A stretch of 64,000 nucleotides of DNA. Origin: Piliocolobus tephrosceles (taxonomy: Eukaryota; Chordata; Mammalia; Primates; Cercopithecidae). The notes under the pieces were generated by a model. That model saw nothing but the letters and a program-made list of their open reading frames with translations. It made no database searches and was not told where the DNA came from. Made by a program: the position numbers and the translations under genes. The stretch covers positions 123,500,275-123,564,274 of the forward strand of contig NC_045441.1 of the NCBI RefSeq assembly GCF_002776525.5. Direction: 5' to 3'. This document shows positions 44,960 through 57,425 of the stretch, piece after piece (positions within the stretch are counted from its first letter, which is position 1; each line of letters starts with the position of its first letter).

Positions 44960-45656
44960 CAGAATTTCTCAACAGTGGAAATACTGACATTTTGGACCAG
45001 GTTCTTTCTTGTCCTGTGCACTGTAGCAGTGGTCCCCAACCTTTTTGGCACCAGGGATCAGTTTTGAGGAAGACAATTTTTCCATGGACCAGCGGGGTGG
45101 GATGGTTTTGGAATGATTCAAGAGCACTACATTTATCGTACCCTTTCTTTCTATTGTAATAACATTGTCATGTTAATGAAGTAATTATACAACTCACTAT
45201 AATGTAGAATCAGTGGGAGCCCTGAGCTTGTTTTCCTGCAACTAGACGATCCCATCTGGGGGTGATGGGAGACAGTGACAGGTCATTTCAGGCATTAGAT
45301 TCTCATAAGGAGCACACAACCTAGATCCCTCACATGTGCAGTTCATAGTAGGATTCATGCTCCTATGAGAATGATCTGATAGGAGATGGAGCTCAGGCAG
45401 TAATGCAAGTAATGGGGGGTGGCTGTAAATACAGAGAAAGCTTCACAGGCTCGCCTGCTGCTCACCTCCTGCTATGTGGCCTGGTTCTGGTCCATGGCCT
45501 GTTAGGTACCATGGTACCTGAGGACCCCTGCACTATAAGATGTTTAGCAGCATCACTGGCCTCTACACACCAGATGCACCCCTGCCCAGTCATGATAATC
45601 GAAAGTGTCTCCAGACATTGCCAAATGCTATACCAGTCCCCATTTGAGGACCACTG
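44960..45656 (-). mobile_element. MER20 hAT element, split by a nested element
   Basis: Left part 44960-45026 ('cagaatttctcaacagtgg', 'acattttggacc') and right part 45531-45656 ('tgtttagcagcatcactggc', 'tgtctccagacattgccaaa', 'gaggaccactg') join into one reverse MER20. Confidence 0.88.
45027..45530 (+). mobile_element. MER1-type (Charlie3-related) hAT element nested in MER20
   Basis: Inverted ends CAGTGGTCCCCAACC and GAGGACCCCTG. The body has 'cagtgggagccctgagcttg' and 'tgatgggagacagtgacagg', as in MER1. An 8-bp duplication, now 6 of 8 (CACTGTAG before, CACTATAA after), fits hAT insertion. Confidence 0.9.
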
Positions 45657-45867
45657 TTCTAAGTCCTGACTAGCTAGAGTCAGCTCAGCATATCAAGAGG
45701 TAGGGGCTGCCCCAGATCCCAGGAGCTAAGCGTTATGTGCTCCAGTTCCAATTTCCTCAGCGTCTCAGTTTAGTTTAGTGTCTTCCCTCCACCATCTAAA
45801 AGTTGAGTTCAAATAGAGCTAATTTGTTGCCAGGGCACAGAAGACTGGATTAAATGTTTGTGCAATA

Positions 45868-45882
45868 CCAGTAGGGGGCACT
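45868..45882 (+). promoter_or_regulatory. Strong CTCF core motif
   Basis: CCAGTAGGGGGCACT matches the CTCF core CCASYAGRGGGCRCT at all 15 positions. Confidence 0.7.
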
Positions 45883-45908
45883 GTGGATCAAGAAAGGCTC
45901 AAGATGGA

Positions 45909-45955
45909 AGGGGTGTGGGTGTGTGTGTGTGTGGGGGTGTGTGTGTGTGTGTTTG
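45909..45955. repeat. (GT)n microsatellite
   Basis: GTGTGT units with one GGGGG break. Confidence 0.93.
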
Positions 45956-45956
45956 C

Positions 45957-47234
45957 AGGCTTGAGAGGGGGAGCTTTAAATGAGCAGTTGGTACTCAAAA
46001 AACTCAGGTTCTTATATCTTAAAACCTCTGATAATCCAACACCAGCCTCACCCCATCCGTGGTCCCTATACTGGCACCAGCCACACTCTTTTCATGGTAC
46101 AGATTTTCTTTCTGTGACATCTGCCTCCCTTCAAGGCTGATCTTGAAGCCCACAGTGAAATTTCACCAATGGAATAAAAATGCTCAATCTAAAATACCTC
46201 GGGAGCGTTTTCCCTCAACCCTGCCAAGTCTACAGACCTCCTAGATATCCAGCCCTGACCACACTGTCTGATTTCGAAGGACAGTAGCACCAGATGTTCT
46301 ACATCCGCCTGCAGCCATGTGCTTTACCGACAATCAGGATCCATTTCCACCCCATGCTGAGCTCCCCTCAACATTGCAAGAGAGGAGAGGCCCCAAACTG
46401 CCCTCCCATGTTTCTTAGAGTTGGGACCCTGGTGCAGTTGAGATGGTGCCATTGAGCTGAATTTGCTGGAGTAATAGAGAAGCAGGCAGAGGCCATCTGC
46501 TTACACTGTGGCTGTTGGAAGCAAGGTCAGTCAGAGGCGAATGTTTGTGGTGGCTCAACTGCATGTCAGGGTGTCTGGTCTTCACTTCAGAGGTGTGAGG
46601 CAATTGCGTGGTGCCTCACACGATTGTGTGATGTAATAACAGCTCCCTGAGCTATGGATCACAGCTAGGGTAATTTGATCTAGAAACCAATCAGCCAAAG
46701 GTAACCCCTTTGCTTCTGCTCACCCCGTGATTATAAGGGTGCCTGATTCCCTATCTTCAATCCCTTTTGGCTAGAGTTCTTCTGTTTCTTACATCAACCC
46801 CTGACTGACACAATGCTGTTCGCTCACACACACATACACACATCTTAACATGGCCCAATCTCCCTTCTCATGCTGTTTATTCAAATTTGGGAAGTAGTTA
46901 TTGATCTGAGGGGTAGAATGGGCTAAGTGCTCTCAGGAGTTGACATCCAAAAGACTCTTCTATTGATCTTGTCTCAGGAAAATAGACTCTGACATTCAGG
47001 GACAACACCCACAGAACAATATAAAGTCAATAAGTGAATACATAGTTACTAAGTTGTGCAGTGTTGAATACCACCAATGGCTCTAGGCAGTCAAAAGGTA
47101 TGGGATTGATGGAGTTACTTCTTTCATACAGGTTTGACCTAGTCTTGAAGGACAGGTCAACCCTGGGTAGGTGAGGAGAAGGGAAGTGGTAGGCAGATAC
47201 GAGAAGAGGCAGAGGCAGAGAGTGCTGTCTCTAA
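45957..47234. other. Intergenic DNA with a possible old LTR
   Basis: 46420-46815 ends 'cttacatcaacccctgactgacaca', like an old LTR end, but I could not name it. The rest is unrecognised. Confidence 0.4.
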
Positions 47235-47375
47235 GGGTCAAAATCCCGGATTGATGTGCTCACTCTGCCACCTCTTCTAGTGGGGTCAATGATTTGACCT
47301 CTGAGAGCCCAATTGACTGCATTTGAAAAACATGAAAACCCTGCGGGGTCGTTGTGAGGATCAAATGAGATTAAA
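47235..47375 (+). mobile_element. MIR SINE fragment
   Basis: 'gggtcgttgtgaggatcaaatgaga' is the MIR 3' core, then an A12 run. Confidence 0.7.
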
Positions 47376-47439
47376 AAAAAAAAATCTATCCTAACCTATG
47401 CATCTGCATCTATCTCTACCTATAGAGGTAAATATCTAT

Positions 47440-47955
47440 TCTCTGGATATCATAATATGCTGCACAGACAGAGACTAGATATTCTCTGTTTGCCCCTGGG
47501 GACCCAGTGCCTCACTCCCATGCCCTTTTCTGACTCTGGGAAGCTGGTATGAACGAACAGTCTCCAGAGGTTCTCTCGCCCTCTCACTGCTGGGTGGGTT
47601 TGGCCAGTGGGAGGTTTCCACAGGAGAATGGAGGGTGAGAGGAAAGAGGTCAGGCTTATTTCCCTGGTTCCTCCCTTTCTGCCATACCGTGTTCCTCTAC
47701 CCAAGACCACAGCTTCTGGCCGGAGCTGTCTATCCCCTGGAGCTCGAGCTAGATCTCCACCTGGGTTGTGGGAACCGCTTCAGGTCTCAGGCAATAATGG
47801 CTCCCACCGTTGCTAACTCTGAGGTTCCGCTCCATCCCTTGCTGGCTCCCTATACTCTGCCCACACCACTGTACATAGTCCCTGTAATGAATTTTCTTTG
47901 AACATCCCTTTGGAATGTGTCTGTTTCTTGCCATGATTCTGGCTGATAGAAAATA
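47440..47955 (+). mobile_element. Ancient interspersed repeat, same family as 17170-17935
   Basis: 'gggtgggtttggccagtggg', 'aatggctcccaccgttgcta' and 'ggaatgtgtctgtttcttgcc' form a layout I recognise as an old repeat, but I cannot name it. Confidence 0.45.
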
Positions 47956-49184
47956 CAAGCTTCTGTGTTCAAATTGTCCTCTCTCCTAGGAATCTGTAAT
48001 GGTCCCTTGTTGTTCAATAAGGCCAAGTCTAAATTCATTTTAATAGCATAAAAATGCAATTAAGAAAGCAAATCCATATTACATGATTTACGGATTATCC
48101 TATCACTGCTCCAGGCAGCCATGTGCATAATGGAGATGTTAAGCCTGAGATTGGGCATGGGGGTCAGTAGGCGTGGCGCACAGACATGCCTCCATTCGTT
48201 TCATTTCAGCTGTCTCCTTCTGAACCAGGTAATCACTTCGAGAACACCTCTCCTTCCCTTTCCTTTCTTTTCCTTTCCTTCATTTCTGTGCTCCACTTTT
48301 TCTTTTCCCTTCTGAAATCCAAAGGTAAACACAAGAGGAGAAGGCATGTTCTTATGTGAAAGGCAAACATGGTGAACCATTGGAAAATTTCTTAGTCATT
48401 AAAGCCCAGTGGTTCATTGGGCAGCTAACCTTCCAGAGGATGGCAGCAACAGGTGACTCATGTGGACAACAGGAAGCCAAGACAGGGAGAAGGGTGGGGG
48501 ATGGACAAGTTCCAGGGAGACTGTAGGTCTAATTCTGACTCAGTGCCCAACTGGCTTGACCGCACTCTCTCTCTTAGCCCCAAGGTGAAGGGTCAGAGAT
48601 TAAGACTCCATTTTCATGAACTGATGGCAACACCTTTTGCAAATGTAGGTGTTTCACACCTATGGTGACTTGAAGTGATATTAATAAGATGACGAGGCAA
48701 AGCACAGAACTGATTCACATGTGCTGGATAAACATCTGAAGACATTTCCCTTTTGTATCTGGAAAGCAGGTATGGCAGGTCTGAGAAGTCAGCTCCCTGA
48801 ACTTGGTTCCTTTTGCTCCCCGAACTATGATGGAATTTAGATCTCTATATTGTGGCTGGGCCCTTAAAAGCAAAAAGAATTCACTTTTTCCTGCAATGCT
48901 GATCCCTGAGAATGGGAATTTCCTACCTGAAGTTAGCATTTAGTTCTACTTAACTGCTTGATAAGGGATGCATTTCCTTCCTCTCTCCATGTTTTCCTGC
49001 TGCTAACCAGAGCCTTAAGCATTTGGCTTTGGCTTCTTTGCCATTTTTGCTGAGGTCTATTGTTTTCTAATCAGGAAAAAATTTTCAAGAAAATGGCAGC
49101 TCCTCATAGACCCACAACACCTCAGCTCTTCTCTGGTTCATTCAGACCTGAGCATTAAGCACATACTGTAAACAGAGATTGTGC
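47956..49184. other. Single-copy-looking DNA with a pyrimidine-rich patch
   Basis: 48250-48312 is C/T-rich (CCTTTC units). Otherwise nothing recognised. Confidence 0.5.
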
Positions 49185-49690
49185 TCTGTCCATTCAACAA
49201 ATATGTATTCCCTGTGTGCCATATGCCAGATCTGCAAAAGGCACGGAGGGTATATAGTTAGGGTGACACATTTCTGCCTTCAAGGAGCTTAGTACCGAGT
49301 GGGGGAAGACTACCAATTACACTACAATGTGATGAATGATAAGGCGGGCATTCCAGAATGCAATGGGGGCATTAGGAGGGGAAGGTGGCCCACTCTTGGG
49401 ATGGGTGCAGTGCAGTGGTCATACTTGCCGAAAGAAATCAGTCCAGGCAGGGGAAACTGCATGTACAAAGTCCTGGAGACCATCCTGAATACTCATTACA
49501 CAATGCCAACAAAGTTGTGTGATGTTGCTAGGGCATGAAGTTCAAGGGCAGAATAGCAAACTATGAGGCAGAGTCAGTAAGACGAGGCAAGCTCACACAT
49601 AGCCTTGCAAACTGCATGAAGGAGATTTAACTTTATCTCAATGACAGTGGGGGAAATCAATGGAGGCATTGGCATGGGTGTGATGTGATG
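49185..49690 (+). mobile_element. Old mammal-wide repeat, unresolved
   Basis: 'gtgccatatgccagatctgc', 'ccttcaaggagcttagtacc', 'caaagtcctggagaccatcc' and 'gaaggagatttaactttatctc' match a long, very common old element I cannot name with certainty. Confidence 0.45.
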
Positions 49691-49894
49691 TCACGAAGGT
49701 CCCAGGTGAGATGTCACATGAAGGTAATAACCATAATGATGATTATGATAATTATTAGTATTGGTGGTAACTGTAACATGTGGAAGGAAAATGTCCCGGA
49801 TTGAGGAGGTGAACTGAGACAAAAAAGGCCAGCTTCCAGGTTTATAATAGTATGGGAGTCTGTGATCATCCTCACTAGTAACCGTTCTAGGAAT

Positions 49895-50245
49895 TGTCCT
49901 AAAGAGAAAAGGCAAACAGAACTGCAGGCACAAAGATATTAATGAAAGCATTATTTGTATAAACAAAAATGTGGGAATATTCAAAATTTGCAATAAAAAA
50001 AGGAAGAGTAAATCAATGATATTACATGCCTAAAATGAAATACTAAGTAGCCACTGACATACAGTCATCAGAGACTTTTTTAAAGACAAGGCAAGATGTT
50101 TATGATATAAATGAAAAAGGCAAGATCTTACCTAGTGGGGAAGTGTGTGTGTGTGTGTTTGAATTATATTCTAGTTTGTATTTCACATTTTAAAATATTT
50201 TATACTTTTATACCATGAAGATACATTTTCTTTTATCATAAAAAA
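49895..50245 (+). mobile_element. Old L1 (L1M) fragment
   Basis: 'tacatgcctaaaatgaaata', 'ctaagtagccactgacatac', then AT-rich L1M 3' text with a short (GT)n. Confidence 0.6.
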
Positions 50246-50247
50246 AT

Positions 50248-50405
50248 TACATGGGTGTGGTGGCACATGTCCTGGCTACTTAGGAGGCTGAGGTGGGAGT
50301 ATCACTTGAGCCCAGGAGTTCGAGGCTACAGTGAGCTATGATTGTGCCACTGTACTCCAACCTGGGTGACAGAGCAAGACCTCATCTCTAAAATAAAATA
50401 AAAAT
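50248..50405 (+). mobile_element. AluJ right arm / FRAM-like monomer
   Basis: 'gggtgtggtggcacatgtcc' to 'caagacctcatctctaaaata', one Alu arm only. Confidence 0.85.
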
Positions 50406-50689
50406 ATATATTCATTGGAGTAAAAAATATTTTGATAACAATGACCACTATGAACTTCTTTACAATCACTCAGTTCTGAATCCCATCGATGGGCTGAAGA
50501 GGAGGAGCAGATATTCAGTAGAAAAGGGCGGGTATAGTTGTTCATACTGTTTACTTCTGCTTCCCTTCTGATTGGTCAATGCCCTGTCATACTGTGGCTA
50601 AATATTTTGAATATCACCCCTGGAGAATAGTTTATATTACCAAAAGCTTCATTTCCAAAGCAGCATCTTCCTAAGAATGTATATGTAGT

Positions 50690-50870
50690 TCCAGCGGGAA
50701 AGTCATGGGTTCTAATGCCGGTCCTGCTTCTTACCTACTGGGTGACCTTAGGCAGATGTTTTTAATCCCTCTGAGACTTACTTATAGAATGACAATAACC
50801 CCAGAACCAGTGTAGGGTGGTTGTGAGAATAAATGCATGTAGGTAAAAGCTTCTGGCACTAATGAGCCAT
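50690..50870 (+). mobile_element. MIR SINE
   Basis: Sense MIR: 'ctgggtgaccttaggcagat', 'ccctctgagacttacttata', 'ggttgtgagaataaatgcat'. Confidence 0.82.
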
Positions 50871-53800
50871 TGATGACCTCGTCTGTCTCCACATTGTATC
50901 AGAGGTACCACATTCTTCATCGGTGGTTAGTCTTGTAGTCATGGGATTTCCAAGAAGCCCTTGCCCAACACTGAATTCACCATGTGTCTGTTATGTCTGC
51001 CTACTGTTTCAGGCTACCAAAAAGCTGCTGAGTATTTCTCTAAGAATTGCTGGTTTCATCATTGCTTTCCATGGTTCTCCTGGGCTGGGCCATTGTTGAC
51101 GTGGAGCATTTGTTGGTTGACTCCACTCAGGTGCAGAAACTTTCCATCAATACTCACCACCAGCACACCTACAGCATGAACTTTTTAGGTGGTTTCTGAC
51201 TGGGTGTGTGAAACATGTAAATATCCATGAAAACAAAACTTTCCTGATATTTTTCCATCAAGGTAAAACCAAAGCTACTTCTTAGTTTTCTTCCAACCAG
51301 AGCAAGATTTTCTGGTGGGGTTGTGATACTGCAGGAGGGGATGTGTGCATGAAGTGTTGTGATGACTGAATCCATTAAAACAGAGAATTCTAGTGCTCAC
51401 TGATGGTCTAGCCCAAATTCCCCAAGATCAAGATCGGTTGTTCAGTTAGACAGAGCTCTTTTGTGTTTGTGCAGTGGGAAGTGTCCTGTATTAACCTATA
51501 TAATTAACTTGCAGACAAGAAAAAGACTGCAAACATTTTTAAAAATGCATTTTATGTTCATTAAAAAAAATTTTTTTAAACCGGGATTTGATCTTCAATG
51601 CTACCAAACACCTCTAGTAGGACACACGTCTGCAGTTAGTTTTTGTAGTGGTTCCAGGATGTGGTCTGCTGTTGTCTGTAAAGAACGAGGTTTTTCTGGC
51701 TATGGGCCAAGCAAAGTTAACTAATAAAAGGGAGAAAAGTTGTCTTGTGTGAGCCAAGTTGATGTTGCTCAATAGGTATTTTTCTGAATTTTAAGGAAAA
51801 GAGTTGCCTTATTTTGTCCACTACTGGAATCATGGAAAACCAGGGCTGGGGGTGAAGTTGCGTGAGTCACAGCAGTGTATACAATTTTCATGTTGACTTT
51901 CAGATGTCAGCAATTCCTTTATCTGCATCATTTAACATTAACCAGGCAGTGTCCAGACCTGCCCAAACCCTGTGTATGTAAGATGTTGCCCTTCTGCACC
52001 TGACAGCTTCCAACTCAGAGAGCTGAGGGAAAGGGGTCTCTGCGTCCTGGATATGTCCATCACGAAGCTGCTTAACAAAAGGCAGACACTTGGTGCCTTT
52101 GCACTTAGAGCCAAATCACTTCTGGGATATGGGATTCCTAGCCTGCAGCAGATTCTAATCTGGGAATTGGAAAGGGTCTTGTAGTATGGAAGGGGCAGGC
52201 ATTCAAGGCAGGTGTCATGGGAGTGGAAGAGCTGGCTAGCAGCCTGACAACTGAGGAGGAAGGCAGAAAATCTAAATTCAGTACAATCTGTAATCCTGCA
52301 TAGTGCAATCACTGACATTCAGTCCTGCTGGCTCTCTCTGGAAAAAAGCAGAGAATTTTATAATGTGTTTCAGAAAGGTGTCAACATTCTCATCAATATC
52401 AAGGAAAAATTATTTTTCTATTTTTAGATGACTGGTAATTATCAGATCCTGGGAGAAGGACAAGGCAAGATGACTGCCTGGGAAAGCTGGGCTTTTGTAG
52501 GAAGAAAAAGGAATTAAAACTGCAAGTTGGCTTCTAATAAGTGCCAAACAAATGATTTAGGGAGTAATCGCCTTGGAATGGAAAGAAATGAAAATATTTA
52601 GGGCTCCCCGAACCACCCGCTCCCAACATTGTATGACCAACTTCCTAGGGAGGGAAAAGATATTTATTGGAAATATGATAGAACTGTCAAAAACCTGAGA
52701 AATCAATTACATAAATTGTGGAGCATAAGTCACAATGCTATTTGTTCAACAAGAGTGTAGAATTTACAATTTTTCATTAAGATAGAAAATAAGAACGCAC
52801 TACTGCTTCATCCAAGAGAATCATGCACCCTCCCCGCCCCATGGTCCTCCTTGTTTCAATCATGCTATAACTGTGCAGGTGTTTTTGTTACTAACATTTG
52901 TCATTTGAAGTATGTGAGAAGCCATTGGTCATCAGGTTAACTCAAGGGTGAATTTTATTTTTGCGTCTTCTGATAAGAACATTGGCCCTCATTTGTATTT
53001 AATGAGGCAATTAAACAGAGAAAATGGCCATGAGGAAAAGTAGATGATATGCCTCCATCAGGAGTCTACGATGTTGGCAGATCACTTTGTCAGAAATGTC
53101 AAGGACTGGCGTCATGGGTCTTGAAGATTTAGGCAGGAAAAGAGACTAGGAAATTTTCCAGAGACTGTTACGAAAGACGGGGAGGTGTGCATCAGGAAAC
53201 AGCTAGGGAAATAGTGTGACTCAAGCAGAGGTTTCTCTGTAGGGACTTGGGGGGGATTGATTTAGGGTGGTGGATGACATGGTGGGATACCAACGAGTTG
53301 TTACTGTTTCGAGAAAACATGCAGTCTTGGATTGAGCTCCCTCAAAAGCAAACCTGGAGTGAGGAATTAGGTCCAAGTAGTTTACTGGGGTTGGAGAATG
53401 GGTAGGAGGCAGGAGAGGTGAGTCCAGGAAGCATGAGAGGCAAGTGGGAGAGTGGGAAAGCCAAGGAAGGGTGGGTGGATACGAGGATTATTACCAAGAG
53501 CCACCAGGACTCAGTCCCACCAGGTCCTCGGAGAGACTTGAGGAACACATCTCAGGATTGTCCCACCGAGGTATGAGGAAGCTGAGGTTTTCATTCCAAC
53601 TCCATCGCTTATTGGCTTGAAGATTGCTCTTGGGGCTTTATCCCTGGCACTTCTAGTTGTCCCAGGAATGGATCCTGGTATGGGGCCAGAGGAAACCTCC
53701 AAGCAGAGGGAAACAGGCGCTGGAGGTGATTACCATCACCCTCTGTGGGAACTGTCGGCCAAGCTGCAGGTGACCTCCAGGTGGGCAGAGGAGATATGGG

Positions 53801-56253
53801 TGGGCCACCATCAAGCTTCCGCCATGTGTTCTTCCTGCATCCAAGCAAATGTCTATGAAGAAGACATTGGTTTTTGTATCCCCAGTGGCCCCTTTCTCCC
53901 TGCTTCTGTGCTCATGTGTTTCCCTTCCCATCCCACCCACCAGAACCCTGATCCCTGTATCTTTCCAGGTAATTGGGTTGGGGTGAGGGCTCAAAGGAAG
54001 CTTTTGCTGTATAGCAGGTGACCAAGCAAGGGATGTTTAATTATGGAATTTCAGCTGATTGCAAAATAGGTTTTGGGGGAGACAGAGACAAACCCAGAAG
54101 TTTGGAATCACGGTTACTTTCCAGGATTCTGCCAGATGTCAGGTAACTCACTGTCCTGGAGAAACTGCAGGATTTTGTTCATGAACACATAGGACCATTT
54201 TATCTTCTAAAAGACTGAAATCCAGGAGACATTCTCCTGTCGACATTCAGAATTGCCACAACTGTTACACGACAGTGACTTTAGATGGGTATCACCTCTA
54301 TAAATTGAGGATAAGAAAAGAATAATGAAGCTTTAAAAATATTAATTGGAAGAATTCATTTCAACAGGAGATCTTTCTTGCTCTAACAAGAGCAGCAAGA
54401 GAGCCCAAACTATCACAGAAACCATCAAACAAGGATGGAGTAAGTCATCCTACACCTGAAATTATGAAATTCTCTATTCTTGATGCATGCAGTTATCACC
54501 ACGGCAACTGATTGTCATGGTCCAGAGCAGACAAGAATACAAACACAAAGAGAAGTGGCATTAGCGGATGAACTGTGATTCTGTCTCTATGCAAATAGTC
54601 TAAGTCAGAAAAATAAAAGGAAGAAAATCTCTTAACACAAAAGTAGAATTATGTAGGAATTGATTTTTCCCCCTCAGATAGCATTTCTTTTTACATAGAT
54701 TATTTTTAAGTGATTTTTTTTCTTTGGTCTGGGGGGAATGACAAGCCTGTTAGGGACTGGAATAATAAAAATCATAAATCTGGAAGGAGCTCAAGGGGTC
54801 ACCTTGCTCAGCTTCTGGTTTCCAGGGAGAAGCGATCAGTAGCAATGATGGTCTGAAAGAGCCTGCGGGAAGGATGGTTCCAGTCTTTTTCAATATCCCA
54901 GCTTGCATGTTTTCACCCTCCAATAGGACAGTCCCTTCTTACATCAATTGTGTATCTCTGTCCTGCATTTTAAGTCTGTGCTTTATATTCTGTTCTCACT
55001 GACACACTGAGCACAGCCAGGTACCCTGCATGCTATACTCTGCATTCTCGGTAATATATCTACGCTGGGTACTCAGGCTTTCTGGTATTCCTGAATCAGT
55101 AGCATTGGTCCTATGTGAAATTACTAAATAGAAGGGAGCGCGGAATAATTGGCTGGGGTGGAATTGCAGACTGCAAGTTGTCTCCCCAAATTCATGACAG
55201 TTACTAAATTCCTAAATTTCTGCAAGCTGGAATATAGGCATGGCAGCAACTCAACTTGCACCCAATGCCCTAAGAAATCATGGAGCAAGAAGGTGGAAGG
55301 AACAGAGCTGCCCCTCCCACCTGGACAGCCCACCTGGGACCTGGTACTGAGAGAGACACAAACTCTCCAACTGAAGTCAGCACATTCGGTTTCTTGTTGT
55401 AGGAGCCTCTGTTGTACCTAAACACAGTGCTACGGCCACTGGTGCTCAGCCCAGCCAAATAGGAGGGACTCCATGTCCAAGAGCCATTCCCAAATCAGTC
55501 ACTCTCAACGTCTTTTTTTTTTCTCCCGCCATAATAGACACCATGAGTGTCTATTATGAACATTTACATATTCAACAGTCTCAGGGGCAGACTCAAATTC
55601 TGAAGAAACAGCCCCAAATACTTTGGTCAAGTGAAGCCCCAGGCTAGCCCTGGATGCCCAAAAGTCGGAAAGTCCCTTGCCAGGCTTCTCAGTGTAAATG
55701 GAGGCTGGGGAAGCTGGGCTGGGGTTATACACAGTTCCTGGCCCTCATGCGGAAACATCCCCAGTTCTTTCCCACTCTAGAATTCACAGTGATGGCCAGA
55801 GACAGTGAACTGCACATTCAGGTATTAAACTGTGTGAATCACTCACAAGTTTTGGCAGGTCAAGACAGACCCATGGTAAGCACTTTCCCTTGGCAGGTTG
55901 CACTGGTGCAGGGACATGAGTAGAGCCCTAGGAGAGAAAGGAGAAAGGGCCTGAGGCACTGCTTCTTCTTGACGCCTAATTTTTGTACCATAGTAATATT
56001 TACACCAATTTCCAGACCCTGTTACACTTCATGTCACTGATTCTCACAGGTGGTTGTGTTTCTTAGAGAAGGAGAAGGAATTGGATCCCAGGTCCCCAAG
56101 GGCACCACCATTCTTGGGGGCTCCCTTGCAAGGGTGTCTGCCTGTGATACAGGCACTTGGCTGCTTTACTCCCCGACCCCACCCCTCTGTGGTCTTTATC
56201 CCTGGCAAACTGGCTGGGCCAGGACACCTGTCAATTATTTCATTTGGTCCCTG
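50871..56253. other. Longest repeat-poor stretch, single-copy-looking
   Basis: More than 5 kb with no Alu, L1 or MIR that I can see. 53340-53990 may hold a decayed unnamed repeat. 54330-54640 and 52340-52570 look like candidate conserved noncoding elements; the former has a perfect octamer ATGCAAAT at 54589-54596. No gene recognised. Confidence 0.5.
55530..55558. repeat. Perfect 12-bp inverted repeat with 5-nt loop
   Basis: CATAATAGACAC (55530-55541) and GTGTCTATTATG (55547-55558) are exact reverse complements. No T-run follows, and this is not a bacterial terminator. Confidence 0.95.
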
Positions 56254-56257
56254 AGCT

Positions 56258-56730
56258 TGTAAACCCTGAAAATCTGAGACAAGTCTCGTTTAATTTAGAA
56301 AGTTTATTTCGTCAAGGTTGAGGACATGTGCCCATGACACAGCCTCAGGAGGTCCTGACAACATGTGCCTAAGGTGCTCAGAGCACAGTTTGGTTTTATA
56401 CGTTTTAGGGAGACATGAGACATCCATCAATATATATAAGCTGAACACTGGTTCCATCTGGAAAAGGCAAGACAACTCGAAGCAAAGGCGGGATAACTCT
56501 AAGCGGGGAAGGGGCTTCCAGGTCATAGGTAGATAAGAGACAAATGGCTACATTCGTTTGCATTTCTGATTAGTCTCTCCAAAGGAGGCAAACGCATATG
56601 CATTTATCTCAGTGAGCAGAGGGGTGACTTTGAATAGAATGGGAGGCAGGTTGGCTCTAAGCAGTTCCAAGCTTCACTTTTCCCTTTAGCTTAGTGATTT
56701 TGGTGCCCCAATATTTATTTTCCTTTCACA
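56258..56730 (-). mobile_element. Solo ERV1 LTR with 4-bp duplication
   Basis: On the minus strand it runs from TGTGAAAGGAAAATAAATA to '...TTTACA'. AGCT (56254-56257 and 56731-56734) flanks it; a 4-bp duplication is typical of class I ERVs. It has TATAAAACC (minus strand near 56400) and AATAAA near its end. No viral gene is present. Subfamily not named. Confidence 0.85.
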
Positions 56731-56734
56731 AGCT

Positions 56735-57239
56735 ATAGGCCTTGTTTGGAGCCAGGTGAAGGGTGTCACTCTCCCCTTTCCCTAAGGCATACACGATGGT
56801 CTTGGCCATCTGAGTAGTAGCACTCAGAGCCTTTCTTCTGAGGGACTGAAGCAGATCTGGTCCCAGCTACACACTTGATGCCTCTCCTCCACGGGGCACT
56901 GGCCTGGTCCTTGAAGGCTCACAAAGGCAGGGTCCTTCCAGGAGGGGTAACCCCAGATCTTATGGCACCAGGCATATGAAGAGGAAAAGAGAACAAGACC
57001 ATCTTAAAAAAGAAAACCCCCAAAATCCAAGGTAGGAATAGCTCTAAGATAACAAGACCACACCAAGGAGAAGTTACTCCACTTAGAAAATAGTAATTTA
57101 AATATTTTTAATCCTGCTCCTAAGAACTTCTTCCTGTAAGTCAGGCTCCAGCTTTTGGCCCAATCAGTTATTCTCCCCAAACAGTGGGTGAGGTAGGTGT
57201 TGGAAAGAAAAAACCTTGAGCACCCAATAGAGATCGAAT
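56735..57239. other. Intergenic DNA, nothing recognised
   Basis: No gene or repeat identified. Confidence 0.5.
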
Positions 57240-57425
57240 GGGACACACTCTTAACAGCCCTATGAGGTGGCAGGGACTATTTATTATCTCCATTCTACAT
57301 ATGAGGAAACTAAAGTCCAGAGAGGGTGAATGATTAGCCCAGGATCACATGATAACTTAGAGGCAAAGCCAAGAATAGTTCAACCTACCTGACTCCCTCC
57401 GGTTCATGCTTCTCCACTGCCTCAA
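57240..57425 (-). mobile_element. MIR SINE
   Basis: Reversed MIR: 'catatgaggaaactaaagtc', 'cagagagggtgaatgattag', 'gcccaggatcacatgataac'. Confidence 0.85.

Noticed and set aside
55511..55558. T-run next to a hairpin, like a rho-independent terminator
   Set aside because: The T-run is upstream of the hairpin and the organism is a vertebrate.
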